The translations under genes were made by a program, and so were the position numbers. A stretch of 64,000 bases of DNA, from positions 1-64,000 of the forward strand of contig JAIVFJ010000133.1 of NCBI GenBank assembly GCA_025765615.1, in the 5' to 3' direction. This DNA is from Zopfochytrium polystomum. Lineage: Eukaryota; Chytridiomycota; Chytridiomycetes; Chytridiales; Chytridiaceae. Shown here piece by piece: positions 20,412 through 31,639 of this stretch (position 1 is the first letter of the stretch; each line of letters begins with the position of its first letter). The notes beneath the pieces are model-generated. The model saw only the letters and a list, made by a program, of their open reading frames with translations. It made no database searches and had not been told where the DNA came from.

Positions 20412-22534
20412 GGGGTTATGATGTTTTCTGTTTTTTCTGTTTGTTTTTTTTTTTCCCCGTCCTCCTATGTATAATATCGCCACATTTTTATTATTCGCTT
20501 GTGCGATGCCTTGCCCTGCATACCTTTTTTTGTTCTTGGGATCACCCCCCTCCCCAAATCATTTTTTGACGGACACAACTCCCCACTTACTTAAGCTTCT
20601 TGTTGTGGTATGAACATCAGTTTGGTGTCCCGCTGCAGTTTTTCCAGAGGTGGGGGAAGGAAGGTGCATATAAATGGAAGTTCTTGTCGTGATGGTTGAC
20701 TTTGTGAGCTTCACGGTCTTCGCCTTCACCACGCAGCAACCATCATCTCACCACGCTCGGCAGCTCTCCGCCTTCCCTCGTGCTTTCCCACCGTTCTCCT
20801 GCCCACCTTCGTCCCTCATCCCGTGCTTCCACCACCCCGCCTCCTCTCTCTTGACAGCTCTCTCCCTCCGCTCCTCGCCATCGTCCGCTTCGTCCCTCTC
20901 ACCAACCCCCGCACCCTTGCCGACGTCTCAGCCCCCCCCTCCCCCCATTGCTGCAAAGAGAAGAACCAGCCCTCTGTGCCTCACTCAATCAAACCGTCGG
21001 AGGGAAGGAAGGACCGTAAGGCCCTCCGCTCCCGTTGCAGCAGCCCATGGGCTTGAGATCGGCATCATGGAAGATGATGCTTGACAGAAGAATGTGATTG
21101 AGTAAGATCTGGGCAACCCTCCGCCGCTAGGATTGGGAACGCTTTGAGAATCTCCAAATTCGGCAAACTTCCTCATGGGTTGGCTCCCTTGGGAGTCGTT
21201 TAAATCAGAGACTTGCATATACTACACTTAAAGTGATGGTCCCTGGCGGTCGCCATATGTATTTCGGATGGATTTCAATTAAACACTTAGATTTTAAACA
21301 TCACCGCGATCTCAATCGGAGTGAACGATCCACTGTGGATAAAGGTAAAAGGTCCTTGAAGTGATTTTTGTGCTCGCGTCTATGGTGTACACATGGGTGA
21401 CCAGATAAGGAACCAAGTTGATTTAGATTTGTATTATTGAAACAATTCAGCTCATTAAACTTTAGTCTGGGTCCACGAATGTCAGAGGTGTCCAGCGCTA
21501 ATCCTTTCAAATTGGCTAATCGGTTAGCTATCTACATTTGATAAGTTTTGTTGAAGCATCCTTTTGCAATCCGATGTTTAGCATGATGGTAAACTCTTAA
21601 TTATTATTTTGCAAAATTTGAGTTCCAATGCCGAATTAATGACTACTAGAATTTTCCAGTGTAATAAGGAGTGATTTTGGTCATTCTTTACTTCATTTTC
21701 ATAAGATTTACCATTAATTTGCACATTAGAGAGCAATAAGCTGGCTACCTTCATATTAGCCACCCACCTCATCTTATCTTGTAATTTATGAGCCTTCTTT
21801 CGGAGTGTTTTAGATCAGACGTCGTATGATTCTTTAGTGTGGTTTGTGGGTATAATCCATAATAAACCCAATAAGCTTTAGATAGTAGACTAAAATTTAG
21901 GATCAAATTTAATGCAAGATGAGTGCTTAATCCATTAATCATAAACTTGGCGGCATTCTCCAATGAAAAGTACACCCCAAGCGCTCCCGAGGCGCTCGCT
22001 CCTTTTTAAAGAGATTATCAATGACTAGACCTCCAGTCAAGATGTAGTTCTTGTGTAGTCCATGACAAAGTCGTATTCTCCTTAATTTCTGTTGTCAACA
22101 AAAGATTCAAGGATCTAAACACCATCATGAGATTCATGATTAATTTGGTCTCTTGTGCCTTTTTTTTCCCTTCTAAGTGCGGTAAGTTCTTTGAGTAAAG
22201 TTGCTCTTCGGCGTTGGGATTGAAGTCCACGGAATTTTCTTTTTTTTGCTTTGAAGCATGCAAAAGGTCGTAACTCATTTTGAACAGAGGGAAAGAAAGG
22301 GACCGGTAGTATGAGACAACGTCAAACTTGCAAAATGCGATCCTTCGTAAACGTAACAGGGCGGCGTTGCGCCTAGGCCTATCAATACCCCCACAGGGAG
22401 AAGGCCGCCCCATCATTGAGCCAGCCCGCCACACTAGCCGACACGTGTGTCCCGTCGGAGTGGGGGGAAGGGGCTTCGCCCCCAAAACGTCCATGAGGTT
22501 GATCTACAAGGCTTTCTTGAAGCCCAGCCCTTGC
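20412..22534. other. spacer with an AT-rich island (21230-22030)
   Basis: The left part (20412-21200) is C/T-rich with no convincing gene. From about 21230 to 22030 the base composition drops sharply to AT-rich, unlike every gene around it. The minus strand there has several short open frames with protein-like composition (21301-21510, 21578-21772, 21769-21975, 22018-22494) in different frames, as in a decayed gene or mobile element. No family is recognised. GGGGC-TTC-GCCCC near 22468-22480 forms a short hairpin. Confidence 0.5.
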
Positions 22535-23752
22535 TCACTCTCTCATCCACGGGTGGTCCAGCACGCGCGGCAGCGTCCACCGCTCGTCGGGGCGCGCCGC
22601 CGTCATGCCCCGAAGCACCTCTTCGCAGCCCGCCGGCACGCGCGGGTCAATGTCGCCAGGGGTGCGCCCCGGGCCGTGCAGAAGCGCGTACAGCAGCACC
22701 CCGAGGGCGTACACGTCCGCGGCGAACCCGTCGGCGGGCGGTGGCGGCGGCGGACGGTCGTCGTCGTTGTCGTCGTCGGCGGCGGCGGAGGCGGAGCCGC
22801 GGAGCTCGGGCGGCGCGGCGCGCGCGGTGCCGTAGGCCGCGAGGCGCGGCGGCTCGCTGCTGCCGCGGACGGAGTGGCCAAAGTCGCAGAGCCGGGCGGT
22901 GAGGCGCGGGCTGCGCTTCAGGGTGCAGGTGTCGCCTGCGGGGGCGGCGTTGGGGTCCGGGACGACCAGGACGTTTTCCTCCTTGATATCTCCGTGGGCG
23001 GTATTTGCGGCGACGTGGAGGTGATACACGGCGGCGACGGCGCTACGAAAGATCGCCACTACGTCGCGGATGTCCGCGGCGCTGGGGAGGTCCTGGGCCG
23101 GGTTGCGCTCGTACGAGCGGGACACCAGCCACGCCCACGCGTCGGCAGACCCTGGCGAGGCGTGCAGCGTCTGCGTGAGGCCGCGGCGCGGGTTGAAGAA
23201 GGTGAGCAGGTCGTCGTCGCTGGGCGGGTCGGAGGGGTCGAACATCGCGGCGAGCCAGTCGACGTCGGCGAGCTCGGTGACGACGTAAAAGTGGCGGTCG
23301 TCCTGCCACGCATCCAGCGCGGCGATGAGGCCCGGATGTGCGTGCGGGGTGCTGGACAGCTGCTGCATCAGCGCGATCTCCCGCGGCGTTTCGGCGGCGG
23401 CGTCGCGGTGGTGGTAGGGGTGCGCGGATTTGTAAATGATTTTGACGGCGCGGCCCGCGCCACCCAGGGTGGTGCCGCCGACGACGACGCCGTTCGCGCC
23501 GTACCCGACGATGCGATCGATGGAGTACGGGTCAAGGCGGGGGCAGGTGCGGAGGGCGTAGCGGACGGCGCGGCGCGCTGTGACGGTGCTTTGGTGGGTG
23601 AAGGCGGCGTCCGCTATGGTGTCGGCGATTTCCAGGAGGCGGAGCGATGCCTCGGAAATTGAGACGGGCAGCGCTCGGGGTTGGCCTGGCGAAGCGTGGG
23701 GTGAGGAGAAGCCAGAGTCGCAGCGGGCAACCAGATTGTGCGGCGGGTTCAT
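22535..23752 (-). CDS. serine/threonine protein kinase with an HGD catalytic loop
   Basis: Intronless, 405 residues. Kinase landmarks are in order. The glycine loop is GYGANGVVVGG (83-93), the ATP-anchoring lysine is in AVKIIYK (K104), and a helix-C glutamate lies in ETPREIALMQQL. The catalytic loop is HGDIKEENVLV (253-263, D255, K257, N260) and the metal motif is CDFGHS (D290). An APPE segment (313-316), DVYALGVLLYALL (347-359) and a conserved Arg (near 384) follow. The catalytic loop reads HGD instead of HRD, so the usual activation-loop phosphate contact is absent. An Asp/Pro-rich insert lies at 325-341, and a long insert follows the hinge (165-225). Substrate unknown; likely active. Confidence 0.88.
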   Translation of the reverse strand: MNPPHNLVARCDSGFSSPHASPGQPRALPVSISEASLRLLEIADTIADAAFTHQSTVTARRAVRYALRTCPRLDPYSIDRIVGYGANGVVVGGTTLGGAGRAVKIIYKSAHPYHHRDAAAETPREIALMQQLSSTPHAHPGLIAALDAWQDDRHFYVVTELADVDWLAAMFDPSDPPSDDDLLTFFNPRRGLTQTLHASPGSADAWAWLVSRSYERNPAQDLPSAADIRDVVAIFRSAVAAVYHLHVAANTAHGDIKEENVLVVPDPNAAPAGDTCTLKRSPRLTARLCDFGHSVRGSSEPPRLAAYGTARAAPPELRGSASAAADDDNDDDRPPPPPPADGFAADVYALGVLLYALLHGPGRTPGDIDPRVPAGCEEVLRGMTAARPDERWTLPRVLDHPWMRE

Positions 23753-24339
23753 GTCGGCGGCGGCGGCGGCGTTTCTGGCGGAGGGCGGCAGTAGCCGAAG
23801 TACTCTGGCGGCGGCGGCGGGGTAGAAGCGGAGGCTGCGAGGCGGTGCGTGGGGGAAGGGGGTGCGTGGTGATTCGAGCGAAAGCGTTTATATTTTTTTT
23901 TTTGTTGTTTTTTTGTCTTTTATTATTTTTTTTTTGCTTGGCACGCACGCAAAGTCGGAACCCCGACTGTGCCTCCTGCGCGCGCGTGCCAAAAAAATAA
24001 ATAAATATTATAAATCCGTCCTTCATGTTATTATTTTGTTTACTGAAAAACATATTTGATTTATTTACCCGAGCTCGCCACAAAGACGCCCGCGCGCCGC
24101 TGCCGAGTCTTCGGTAAATATCCATCCGCCCTGGCGGACATTGCCTCACGGCTATTCGAACTAGTCGGAAGAAGTTGCATGAAGTTGGTCTTTCCATTGC
24201 GGTTAATCAAACTCTGAATTGTGCAGTCCACCCGAAACCGGTATATTCAACGCTTTTCATAGAAATTAAGCTACAAAAACTCTAACGAAAAGAAATAAAA
24301 ACAAGAAAGAAAGCTGTCCCACTGGATACACAGACATCG
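23753..24339. other. spacer upstream of the kinase
   Basis: This contains (CGG/CGC)-rich sequence near 23750-23830 and T-rich tracts near 23885-23940 (poly-A on the coding strand of the kinase). An AT-rich segment runs through 23990-24060 and 24240-24310. No gene is seen. It should hold the kinase promoter on its left and the 3' end of the next gene on its right. Confidence 0.6.
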
Positions 24340-25823
24340 TCACCGATCGTCTGTGCTAAAGCTTCGATTGTCCCCGAATTCGCCTTGCTCTCGGAGATGT
24401 AGCCGGAACTGTGCGACATACAACGCGACGCAAATCACCCCAATCAGCAGGCTACAAATAGAGTCAAAATAAAGCAAAGTCAGCGTCCAAAGCGGCCCCC
24501 CCCGGCAAAACAAGACAAGCTCGACTTACAACTGCAAGACTGCGCCCAACGCCCACAGGTAAAACGCCGCGACGCCCTGCACGAGCACGACCGACACCTT
24601 TGCAAGCACGAACGCGCCAAAGCAGCCCGCCATGCCCGCGACGGCCCACCCGAGCGAGTCGCGGACCGCGCGGACTTCGCCGGAGCGCAGATCCCGCTCG
24701 AGCGTCTCGATGGGGAGCGGCTGCGGCGGTGGGTGGTGCAGCGGGCGGCGACGGCTGTCGTCGTCGGTGCCCCAGTCCGAATCGTCGGCGCTGCGTGGGG
24801 ACGGGAGGAGCGAGCCCCGCGGCGGTGGCGGTGGCGGAGAGAACGCGGCGGTGCGGTCTTTGGCGGCGGCGGCGGGGTAGAACGGTGGGGAAGAAGACCG
24901 CAGGTTTGTGAGCGGGTACTGCAGCGGCGGCGGCGGAGGCGTGTTGGGAGGGCCGGGCGGGGGCGGCGCGCCGAAGGCGAGCTGCTCCGCGGCGCGGGCG
25001 CGGAGGAGGATGGAGGGGCCGAGGCTCGTGCGCATGGCGACGGTGAAGGTTCTGTACGCAGCGGCGACGAAGACGAGGTCGGCGATGCCGCCGAGGGAGC
25101 CGAAGACGGTGTCGACGGCGTCGGCGATTTGGTGCTGGCGCTCGAGGTCTGCGGTGGCGGATTCGCTGGTTGGGCGCTGGAGTTGGTCTTCTATCACGCC
25201 CAGCCAGATGACGGCCAGGCCATCGAGAACGGGTGGCAGCACCACGACCCACAGCAGCGAGATGAGGGTGTCGAGGCGCTGCACATGTCCAACCATCGGA
25301 TGGAGGAACGCGTGCATGAAGAGGCAAAATCCGACGCCGAGGAGGGCGGTAGAGAGACCGTAGAAAAGTCTGGTTCGGAAAGATGTCGAGCGCTTAGCAC
25401 AACTGGGAGCAGAATCCTTATCAAAGTCCACTTACTCAAACAGCAGCGGCTGCTTTTGCCGAAAGAACACAAGCGACAGTGCCGAAGAGGTGCAAATGAA
25501 AACCGACGCCAGAATACATAGCCTCATAGATAGAGAGGATGCGCTTGATTGGCCTTTGCGTAGTCGCATGACCAGAAGAGCAAAACCAGTGGTCGCAATC
25601 AGAAACAAAATCAGCGAAAGATAGATAACTTGTGGTGTTCAGGAGGACAAGCAAGTGGGAAAGGCAGATTGATGTGGTCAGCAGCGCTGTTGACCGTTGT
25701 TTACGGATGGAGGGATCGTGAGCAACGGGAGGTTACCAAATGCATCAAAGAAACCATTCCTGTGACTCTGAAAGCAGGCAAGGTAGTACGGGTGAGGGCA
25801 CTCTCCGTCCGTCTCTGTGTCAT
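24340..25823 (-). CDS. second seven-helix membrane protein, proline-rich loop
   Basis: On the minus strand, exons 25436-25628, 24530-25369 and 24340-24451 join in frame. The first of these introns is 66 bases (25370-25435) and ends CCGAACCAG. A small first exon at 25790-25823 (starting MTQRRTESALT) fits the phase but is tentative. The product has about 390 residues. Helices include VIYLSLILFLIATTGFALLV, LCILASVFICTSSALSLVFF, LFYGLSTALLGVGFCLFMHA, LLWVVVLPPVLDGLAVIWLG and a last helix LLIGVICVALYVAQF. A proline-rich cytosolic-type loop lies between helices five and six. No family is recognised. Its layout parallels the gene at 18445, with the kinase between them. Confidence 0.65.
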
Positions 25824-25959
25824 GTAATGAATTTGTTTGCAGAGGTCAGAGGTTGCGGATCCGGCTTCAGTGCAGATGCAGATAAAGGTTGGCGCGGCGA
25901 CGCACCCGTGGAGCTCATCTCGTTTCAGGTGTCCCCAAAGACGTCGGGCGTCAGCGGGG

Positions 25960-26180
25960 GCGACGACGGCGGCGGCGGCGGCGGCGGCGGCGGCGACGGC
26001 AAGGAGTGTGTGTGCTGTCTTGCAACGACTGGGAATGACGAGCACGCACAGGCACCTCTATCACGATCTCTCTCTCTCTGTCTCTCTCTCTCCACACACG
26101 GAGAGACTAACTGGCAGCGAGAAAGGGAGACAGAGAGACAGAGCGAGTGAGAGAGTGATAGAGAGAGGGTGTGTGTGTAT
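25960..26180. repeat. microsatellite cluster
   Basis: A (CGG)n run at about 25968-26000 is followed by (CT)n near 26065-26095 and (GA)n near 26115-26170. The long open frames here on both strands are products of these repeats, not genes. Confidence 0.8.
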
Positions 26181-26654
26181 GAGTGTGTGCGTGAGAGCTT
26201 CTCTGGCATCCATTTCTGAATTTTTCTGCGCTTTGTCTCCGCCCGTGTCTGTCTTCGCCTTCCCCATTAGTACTTATTGCGAGCTGTGGTTGTGCATGCT
26301 CTGACGGATTGTCCTTCCCAAAACCAATCAACTTCGCGGACGGACCATGCACCGACAGTCATGAATACCGAAACAGGCGTGACGTCAATATGCAACACAG
26401 CAACCAAACAAACTGAGGGATGGGGTTGACTATTTCCAACGAGAGCGTTTGGCAAAAGTAATGACATTGACGAAGACGAGGCCTCCACCTCCGTTTTCAG
26501 GAAGTCCCAAGAAAGCGGGAACGGAAGGGCCCCACCTATAACCAAGCTGGCAAAGGAAAAACATGACAGGGCGGTTGTCGGGAGAAGCAAGGACAAGTGG
26601 ACTACACAGTAGATGGAAAGAACGTAAAAGATAAAGGAGGCTAAATATGTGCTC

Positions 26655-26726
26655 CTCCCCGGCGGGGAATCGAACCCCGATCGCCACCGTGAGAGGGTGG
26701 AATCTTAACCATTAGACGACCGAGGA
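26655..26726 (-). tRNA. tRNA-Glu (CTC anticodon)
   Basis: The 72-base minus-strand sequence folds as a complete tRNA. The acceptor stem TCCTCGG pairs with CCGGGGA (one T-G wobble), and a D-arm holds AATGGTTA. The anticodon arm is CCACC/GGTGG around CTCTCAC, giving anticodon CTC, and the T-arm is CGGGG/CCCCG around TTCGATT. The discriminator is G. No intron is present and CCA is not encoded, as expected for a eukaryotic nuclear tRNA-Glu. Confidence 0.95.
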
Positions 26727-26845
26727 GCATACCGTTGATGAGATAGGAAAAAATTTTTAAATTATTGCAGGCTATACCTTGTCACAGCAGTGACAAATTT
26801 AATCAATCATTCGTTACCAAATGCAAACCTGATCACGACGACAAG

Positions 26846-27390
26846 ATGACCAGCCCCAAACCCAGGCACCTGTTCGCTTACGGCTCCCTGATGGCGCCGT
26901 CCGTCTACCTCAAAGTGGTGAGTACGACGACTGAGATCGTATCCATCGAGCGAAGACTTAGGAGCTCGCCAGGTCGGACGTGATCCCAAGGGCGCATCTC
27001 CAAAGATGGAGCCTGCGGTGTTAAAGGTGAGCGCCAGCTACTTCTGCTTCCACATTGAACGACCGACAAAACCACATTACGTCCCTCAAGGGATTTCGAC
27101 GGAGGGCAGTCCTCAATGCGTGGTACCCTGGAATCGTTCCAGCGTCAGGCGAGCAGGTCCAAGGTATGCTGATAGAAGTGGAAACGCCCGAGGACCTCGC
27201 GCGACTGGATGAGTATGAAGGGGACGACGAGTACGCGCGAATCCCTGTGCAGGTGGAAACCAACGACGGGGGCGGCGGGACGGTGGAGGTTGAGGCCGAG
27301 GTGTACGTGTTTTTACGTGCTGAAAGACTCAGTGAGCGCGACTGGGTGTTTGAAGAGTTTGTTGCAAGCAGGGCAGATGAGAGAATGTAG
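26846..27390 (+). CDS. gamma-glutamylcyclotransferase-like protein (AIG2/GGCT fold)
   Basis: Exons 26846-26917, 26973-27026 and 27091-27390 join in frame to give 141 residues. The family opens with the substrate-binding YGSL motif, seen here as HLFAYGSLMAP (residues 8-18). The middle holds LKGFRRRAVLNAWYPGIVPA and a VQGMLIEV strand. The catalytic glutamate is in the LDEYEGDDEYAR segment, matching the LDxFEGxxYxR signature. These enzymes release 5-oxoproline from gamma-glutamyl peptides or amines in glutathione turnover; the exact substrate cannot be told. The ATG at 26846 is the first in frame, about 120 bases right of the tRNA-Glu gene. Cytosolic. Confidence 0.85.
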
Positions 27391-28141
27391 AAAATAGAAA
27401 TCCTAAGCCCGCGTTGGCGTTGATGTTGGAGAGATCTCGAGGGACATAGCGAACAACTTCGTCTGAAAGGCCCTTTTGCCTTGTCCATCCGACAAGCGAA
27501 GGAGACAAGCCGCACCGCAACCCAACCCGATCGTGCTCGAATCATTCATCCAGATGTTCCGGCCGCCGTCCTCGCCCACCGGCTTGGCGCGACAACCACG
27601 GCCCGCTCTTTCCCTCTGTTGCATACGGTTTCTCTTCGTGAATGCTGCCTCCGCCGCAGCCGCCCATTCCTCTCCAACAGGCACATACGTCGCGCAGCCT
27701 CGGTTCCTCATCAACCTTCCTGTAGTCCCTCGTCGCCCCATACCGCCACACATCCCTTCCTCCGCTGCTCATCTCTCCGCTCAGCGCCGCTTTCTCCGCT
27801 GTGGCCCAACCGCAGTCGCGCGGTCCTCGATCACCACATCTGGCCCGACTGGACCACTGTCGATCCCGCCTCGCCCTCCTCCTCCGCGCTTTCGGCAGAC
27901 ACAGCGACCGCGCCGCGCGCTCCTTTCACGCTTTCACTCCCGCGACCGGGAAGACCTGGCCACGGCCGTCCTCCGCGCCCGGCTGCACCTCCGCGAAAGC
28001 TCGGGCGTGGATGATTTGGGCGATGAGGACGACCAAGTCATCGGGAAGGCGGACGAGTCAGGCCACCGCCACCGCCCCAAAAACCGGAGCGACACCAACA
28101 AATCGGAAGAAACCATCACCACCACCGCCTCGCCCCCAAAA
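27391..28141 (+). other. 5' region of C1-THF synthase with an in-frame upstream extension
   Basis: A frame continuous with the first coding exon of the folate enzyme stays open from 27476 to 28179. Within it an ATG at 27554 would begin an Arg/Ser/Ala/Pro-rich leader with no acidic residue for some time (starts MFRPPSSPTGLARQPRPA), resembling a mitochondrial presequence but then continuing for nearly 200 residues. Because the core protein is complete from 28142, this may be 5' leader sequence that happens to be open in GC-rich DNA, or an alternative start. Confidence 0.35.
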
Positions 28142-31100
28142 ATGACGGCTGACATCATTGATGGCAAGGCCATCGCTGAGTGAGTTCCTCCGACGGCGAG
28201 CCCCTCCTGCGCGAAAGCCGCTGTCCTGACAGTCCCTATGTTCAACAACTAGATCCATCCGCACGCGTCTCGCAGGAGAGATCGCGGATATGGCCGCCAA
28301 GTATGACGGCTTCCGCCCTCACCTCGCCATCGTCCAGGTGGGCGCCCGCGAAGACTCGTCGCTCTACGTCCGCATGAAGCAGCAAGCCGCAGAAAAGGTG
28401 ATCATTTCTCAATGCCCCATCGACCAACTGAGCTCCGTTGCGATCCAGGCAGGAATCAAGTTCACCCTTGAGAGGCTTTCTGCCGACGTTGGACAGGCAC
28501 AAGTGGTTGGCCTCGTTCAATCCCTGAACAACAATCCGAGCGTCCACGGCATTTTGGTGCAGCTGCCCCTTCCCGAAGGTTTTGACGAGCGTCTCGTGAC
28601 CGAAGCGATCGATCCTCGCAAAGACGTCGACGGTTTCCATTCGACAAACATTGGACAGCTCGCGAAACGAGACACTGAGCCGCTGTTTGTGCCATGCACA
28701 CCAAAGGGCTGCGTCGCGCTCTTGCAACACTCTGGCAAGTTGCTCGAATCGTTGAAGCGATCATGCCTAATTCTTCTGACCAATATCTAGGCGTCGAAAT
28801 AAGCGGAAAGCAGGCCGTCGTCATTGGCCGAAGCAACATCGTCGGCATGCCCGTCGCTCATCTCCTCAACTCACTCGACGCGACGGTCACCACCGCCCAC
28901 TCGCGTACCAAGAACCTCGCACAAGTAGTCGGCACTGCGGATATCGTCATCGCCGCCGCAGGAAAAGCAGAGCTGGTGAAAGGCGCCTGGTTGAAGCCGG
29001 GCGCTGTCGTCATCGACGTCGGAACAAATGCCGTCCCTGGTACTGCGGTGCCCCACTTGCTTTTCTCCGATACGTCTATTAACCGTATTTCAAATTATCT
29101 CTAGACTCCACAAAGAAAAGCGGAATTCGATGGGTTGGCGACGTTGAGTACGAGGCCGCTCGCAACGTGGCATCGGCCATCACTCCAGTGCCAGGAGGAG
29201 TTGGGCCCATGACAGTCGCTATGTTAATGGAAAACACTGTCCTATCTGCCAAACGATACCTGAAGGGATACAAAATCCCTACCGACTACCTGAAGCTCAA
29301 ACTCCTGGAACCGGTTCCAAGGTGATTAATTCGTTTTGCAGAAGGAATTACTGATCTTGATTTGCTCTCTCTTTGCAGCGACATCGACATTGCCATGGCC
29401 CAGCAGCCAAAACACATCAAGCGCATTGCGGAGGAGCTGGGACTCTTCTCCCACGAGTTTGAAGAATTTGGCGCGACGAAGTGCAAGGTCAGCCTGTCCG
29501 TTCTTGATCGCCTCAAGCACCGCAAGAACGGCAAGTACATTGTCGTAACCGGGTGAGTTCGTTCGGAGCATCGCACGAATTCTAGGAGCACTCAATATCA
29601 ACAAACTCGCACCCACCAGAATTACGCCCACCCCTCTTGGCGAAGGGAAATCCACCACGACGATCGGATTGTGCCAGGCCCTCGGCGCACACCTGAAAAA
29701 GGTTGCCTTCGCGTGCGTCCGCCAACCCTCGCAAGGCCCGACCTTTGGAATCAAAGGCGGCGCCGCGGGCGGAGGGTACGCGCAAGTGATCCCCATGGAC
29801 GAGTTCAACCTCCACCTGACGGGCGACATCCACGCGGTGACGGCGGCGAACAACCTCCTGGCCGCGGCGCTCGACGCGCGCATGTTCCACGAAGCAACGC
29901 AGTCCGATGCCGCCCTGCTCGACCGGCTGTGTCCAAAGAAAAACGGCGTTCGGCTGCCTCTCTCGCCGCTGCTCCTGAAGCGCCTCACCAAGCAAGGGCT
30001 AGAGGGCCGGGACGTGGACTCCCTGACACCGGAGGAAGTGCGGCGATTCGTAAGGTTGGACGTTGACGTCGACACAATCACTTGGCAGCGGGTGTTGGAC
30101 ACGAACGATCGGTTTTTGCGGCGTGTTGAAGTCGGCAAGGGGAAGCAAGAACTGGGGAAGACAAGAGAGACCGGCTTTGATATCGCTGTCGCCAGTGAGT
30201 GCATGGCAGTCTTGGCTTTGACCACGGATTTGAAGGACATGCGAGAAAGGTTTGTTGTCGAGACATTCCACTTTGATTTTCCTTATGCCATTTGGCAGTG
30301 CTTCTGACACTCTCCCATATTCTTCACGGAAAAGGCTCGGCCGAATGGTCGTAGCTAGCAGCAAGTCAGGGGAACCGATTACGGCGGACGATGTCGGATG
30401 TGGAGGCGCTATGGCCGTTTTGATGAAGGACGCCATCAAGCCCAACTTGATGCAAACTCTAGAGGTGAACGATGATGTTGCCATCTGCCAAATCGTGCCA
30501 TACTCACCAGCTCCATCACCCCCCAACAGGGAACCCCAGTGTTTGTGCACGCTGGCCCTTTTGCCAACATTGCGCACGGCAACTCGTCGATCCTCGCCGA
30601 TCTGATCGCCCTGAAGCTGGCCGGTACGGACCCGTTCCTGGGAGACGCGACGGACGAGCCGGGTTACGTTGTGACAGAGGCCGGGTTTGGCGCCGACATT
30701 GGGATGGAAAAGTTCTTCAACATCAAGTGCCGATACTCTGGCCTCACGCCGGATGCGGTGGTCCTCGTTGCGACGGTGCGCTCGCTCAAGATGCACGGCG
30801 GCGGGCCAGAGGTGGTCGCGGGGAAGCCGCTTCCGGACGCGTACGGGCGGGAGAACCTTGAGCTGCTGGAGAAGGGCTGCGCGAACATGGTCAAGCACGT
30901 GCAGAACGCGCGCAAGTTTGGCGTGCCGGTCGTGGTAGCGGTCAACCGCTTTTCGGCGGACACGGACGCAGAAATTGAGTGCGTGCGGCGGGCCGCGGTC
31001 GAGCAGGGCGGCGCGGCGGCTGCCGTCGCGTGTTTCCATTGGGCGAAAGGTGGGCTAGGTGCGGTCGAGTTGGCCCAGGAAGTCGTCAGGGCGTGCGAGA

Positions 31101-31639
31101 AGAAGGACGAGGGCGGGTTCAAGTTCCTGTACGATTTGGACATTGGAATCGAAGAGAAGATTGCAAAGATTGCAAAGGAGATGTACGGAGCGGACGGAGT
31201 CGAACTCAGCGAGCTAGCCAAGAAGAAGGCGGAGACTTACTCGGCTCAGGTGAAGAGTCCCTTGTTCTTTTGAATGCCAGGTTTCTGCCTGTCTGACGCC
31301 ATGTCATCCCCTTCTCCAACAGGGCTTTGCGAACCTTCCAATCTGCATGGCCAAGACGCATCTTTCTTTCTCTCACGACCCGAAGCGAAAGGGTGTCCCA
31401 ACAGGATTCACAGTGCCTGTGCGTGACATCCGTGCATCGGTTGGCGCCGGGTTCTTGTACCCGCTTCTGGGCGAAATGCAAACAATGCCAGGACTCTCCA
31501 CGGTAAGCAGAGCACTTCGAACCGTCGCCTCCAGCCGTTGCACACGCCCAGCCTGATCCGTCTGTCTCTTTTCCAGCGACCTGGCTTTTTCGACATCGAT
31601 GTAGAGCCGGAGACTGGACGCGTGATTGGCCTGTTCTAA
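28142..31639 (+). CDS. trifunctional C1-tetrahydrofolate synthase
   Basis: Eleven exons join in frame: 28142-28179, 28253-28397, 28449-28734, 28791-29039, 29105-29321, 29379-29552, 29620-30249, 30335-30464, 30530-31249, 31323-31502 and 31577-31639. They encode 943 residues, close to yeast Ade3. Residues 1-300 are methylene-THF dehydrogenase/cyclohydrolase ([15 protein letters not shown] with the catalytic Lys region, [44 protein letters not shown]). The rest is formate-THF ligase, with P-loop [28 protein letters not shown] and a C-terminus ending RVIGLF. It interconverts one-carbon folates for purine and thymidylate synthesis. The intron after 28734 uses a GC donor (GCAAGT). No mitochondrial signal is present from this start, so the product should be cytosolic. 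Confidence 0.96.

Noticed and set aside
22328..23662. 444-codon plus-strand frame opposite the kinase gene
   Set aside because: Composition (Arg/Gly/Ala/Val) is a GC-driven shadow of the kinase coding sequence, which has all catalytic motifs on the other strand.
25403..25435. 33-base intron or in-frame stop in the second seven-helix gene
   Set aside because: A 66-base GT-AG intron (25370-25435) with an acceptor at CCGAACCAG gives the same frame and an ordinary intron size; the apparent start MDFDKDS is therefore intronic.
25837..26304. 155-codon frame with Ala/Thr and Ser runs
   Set aside because: Runs directly through (CGG)n, (CT)n and (GA)n microsatellites.
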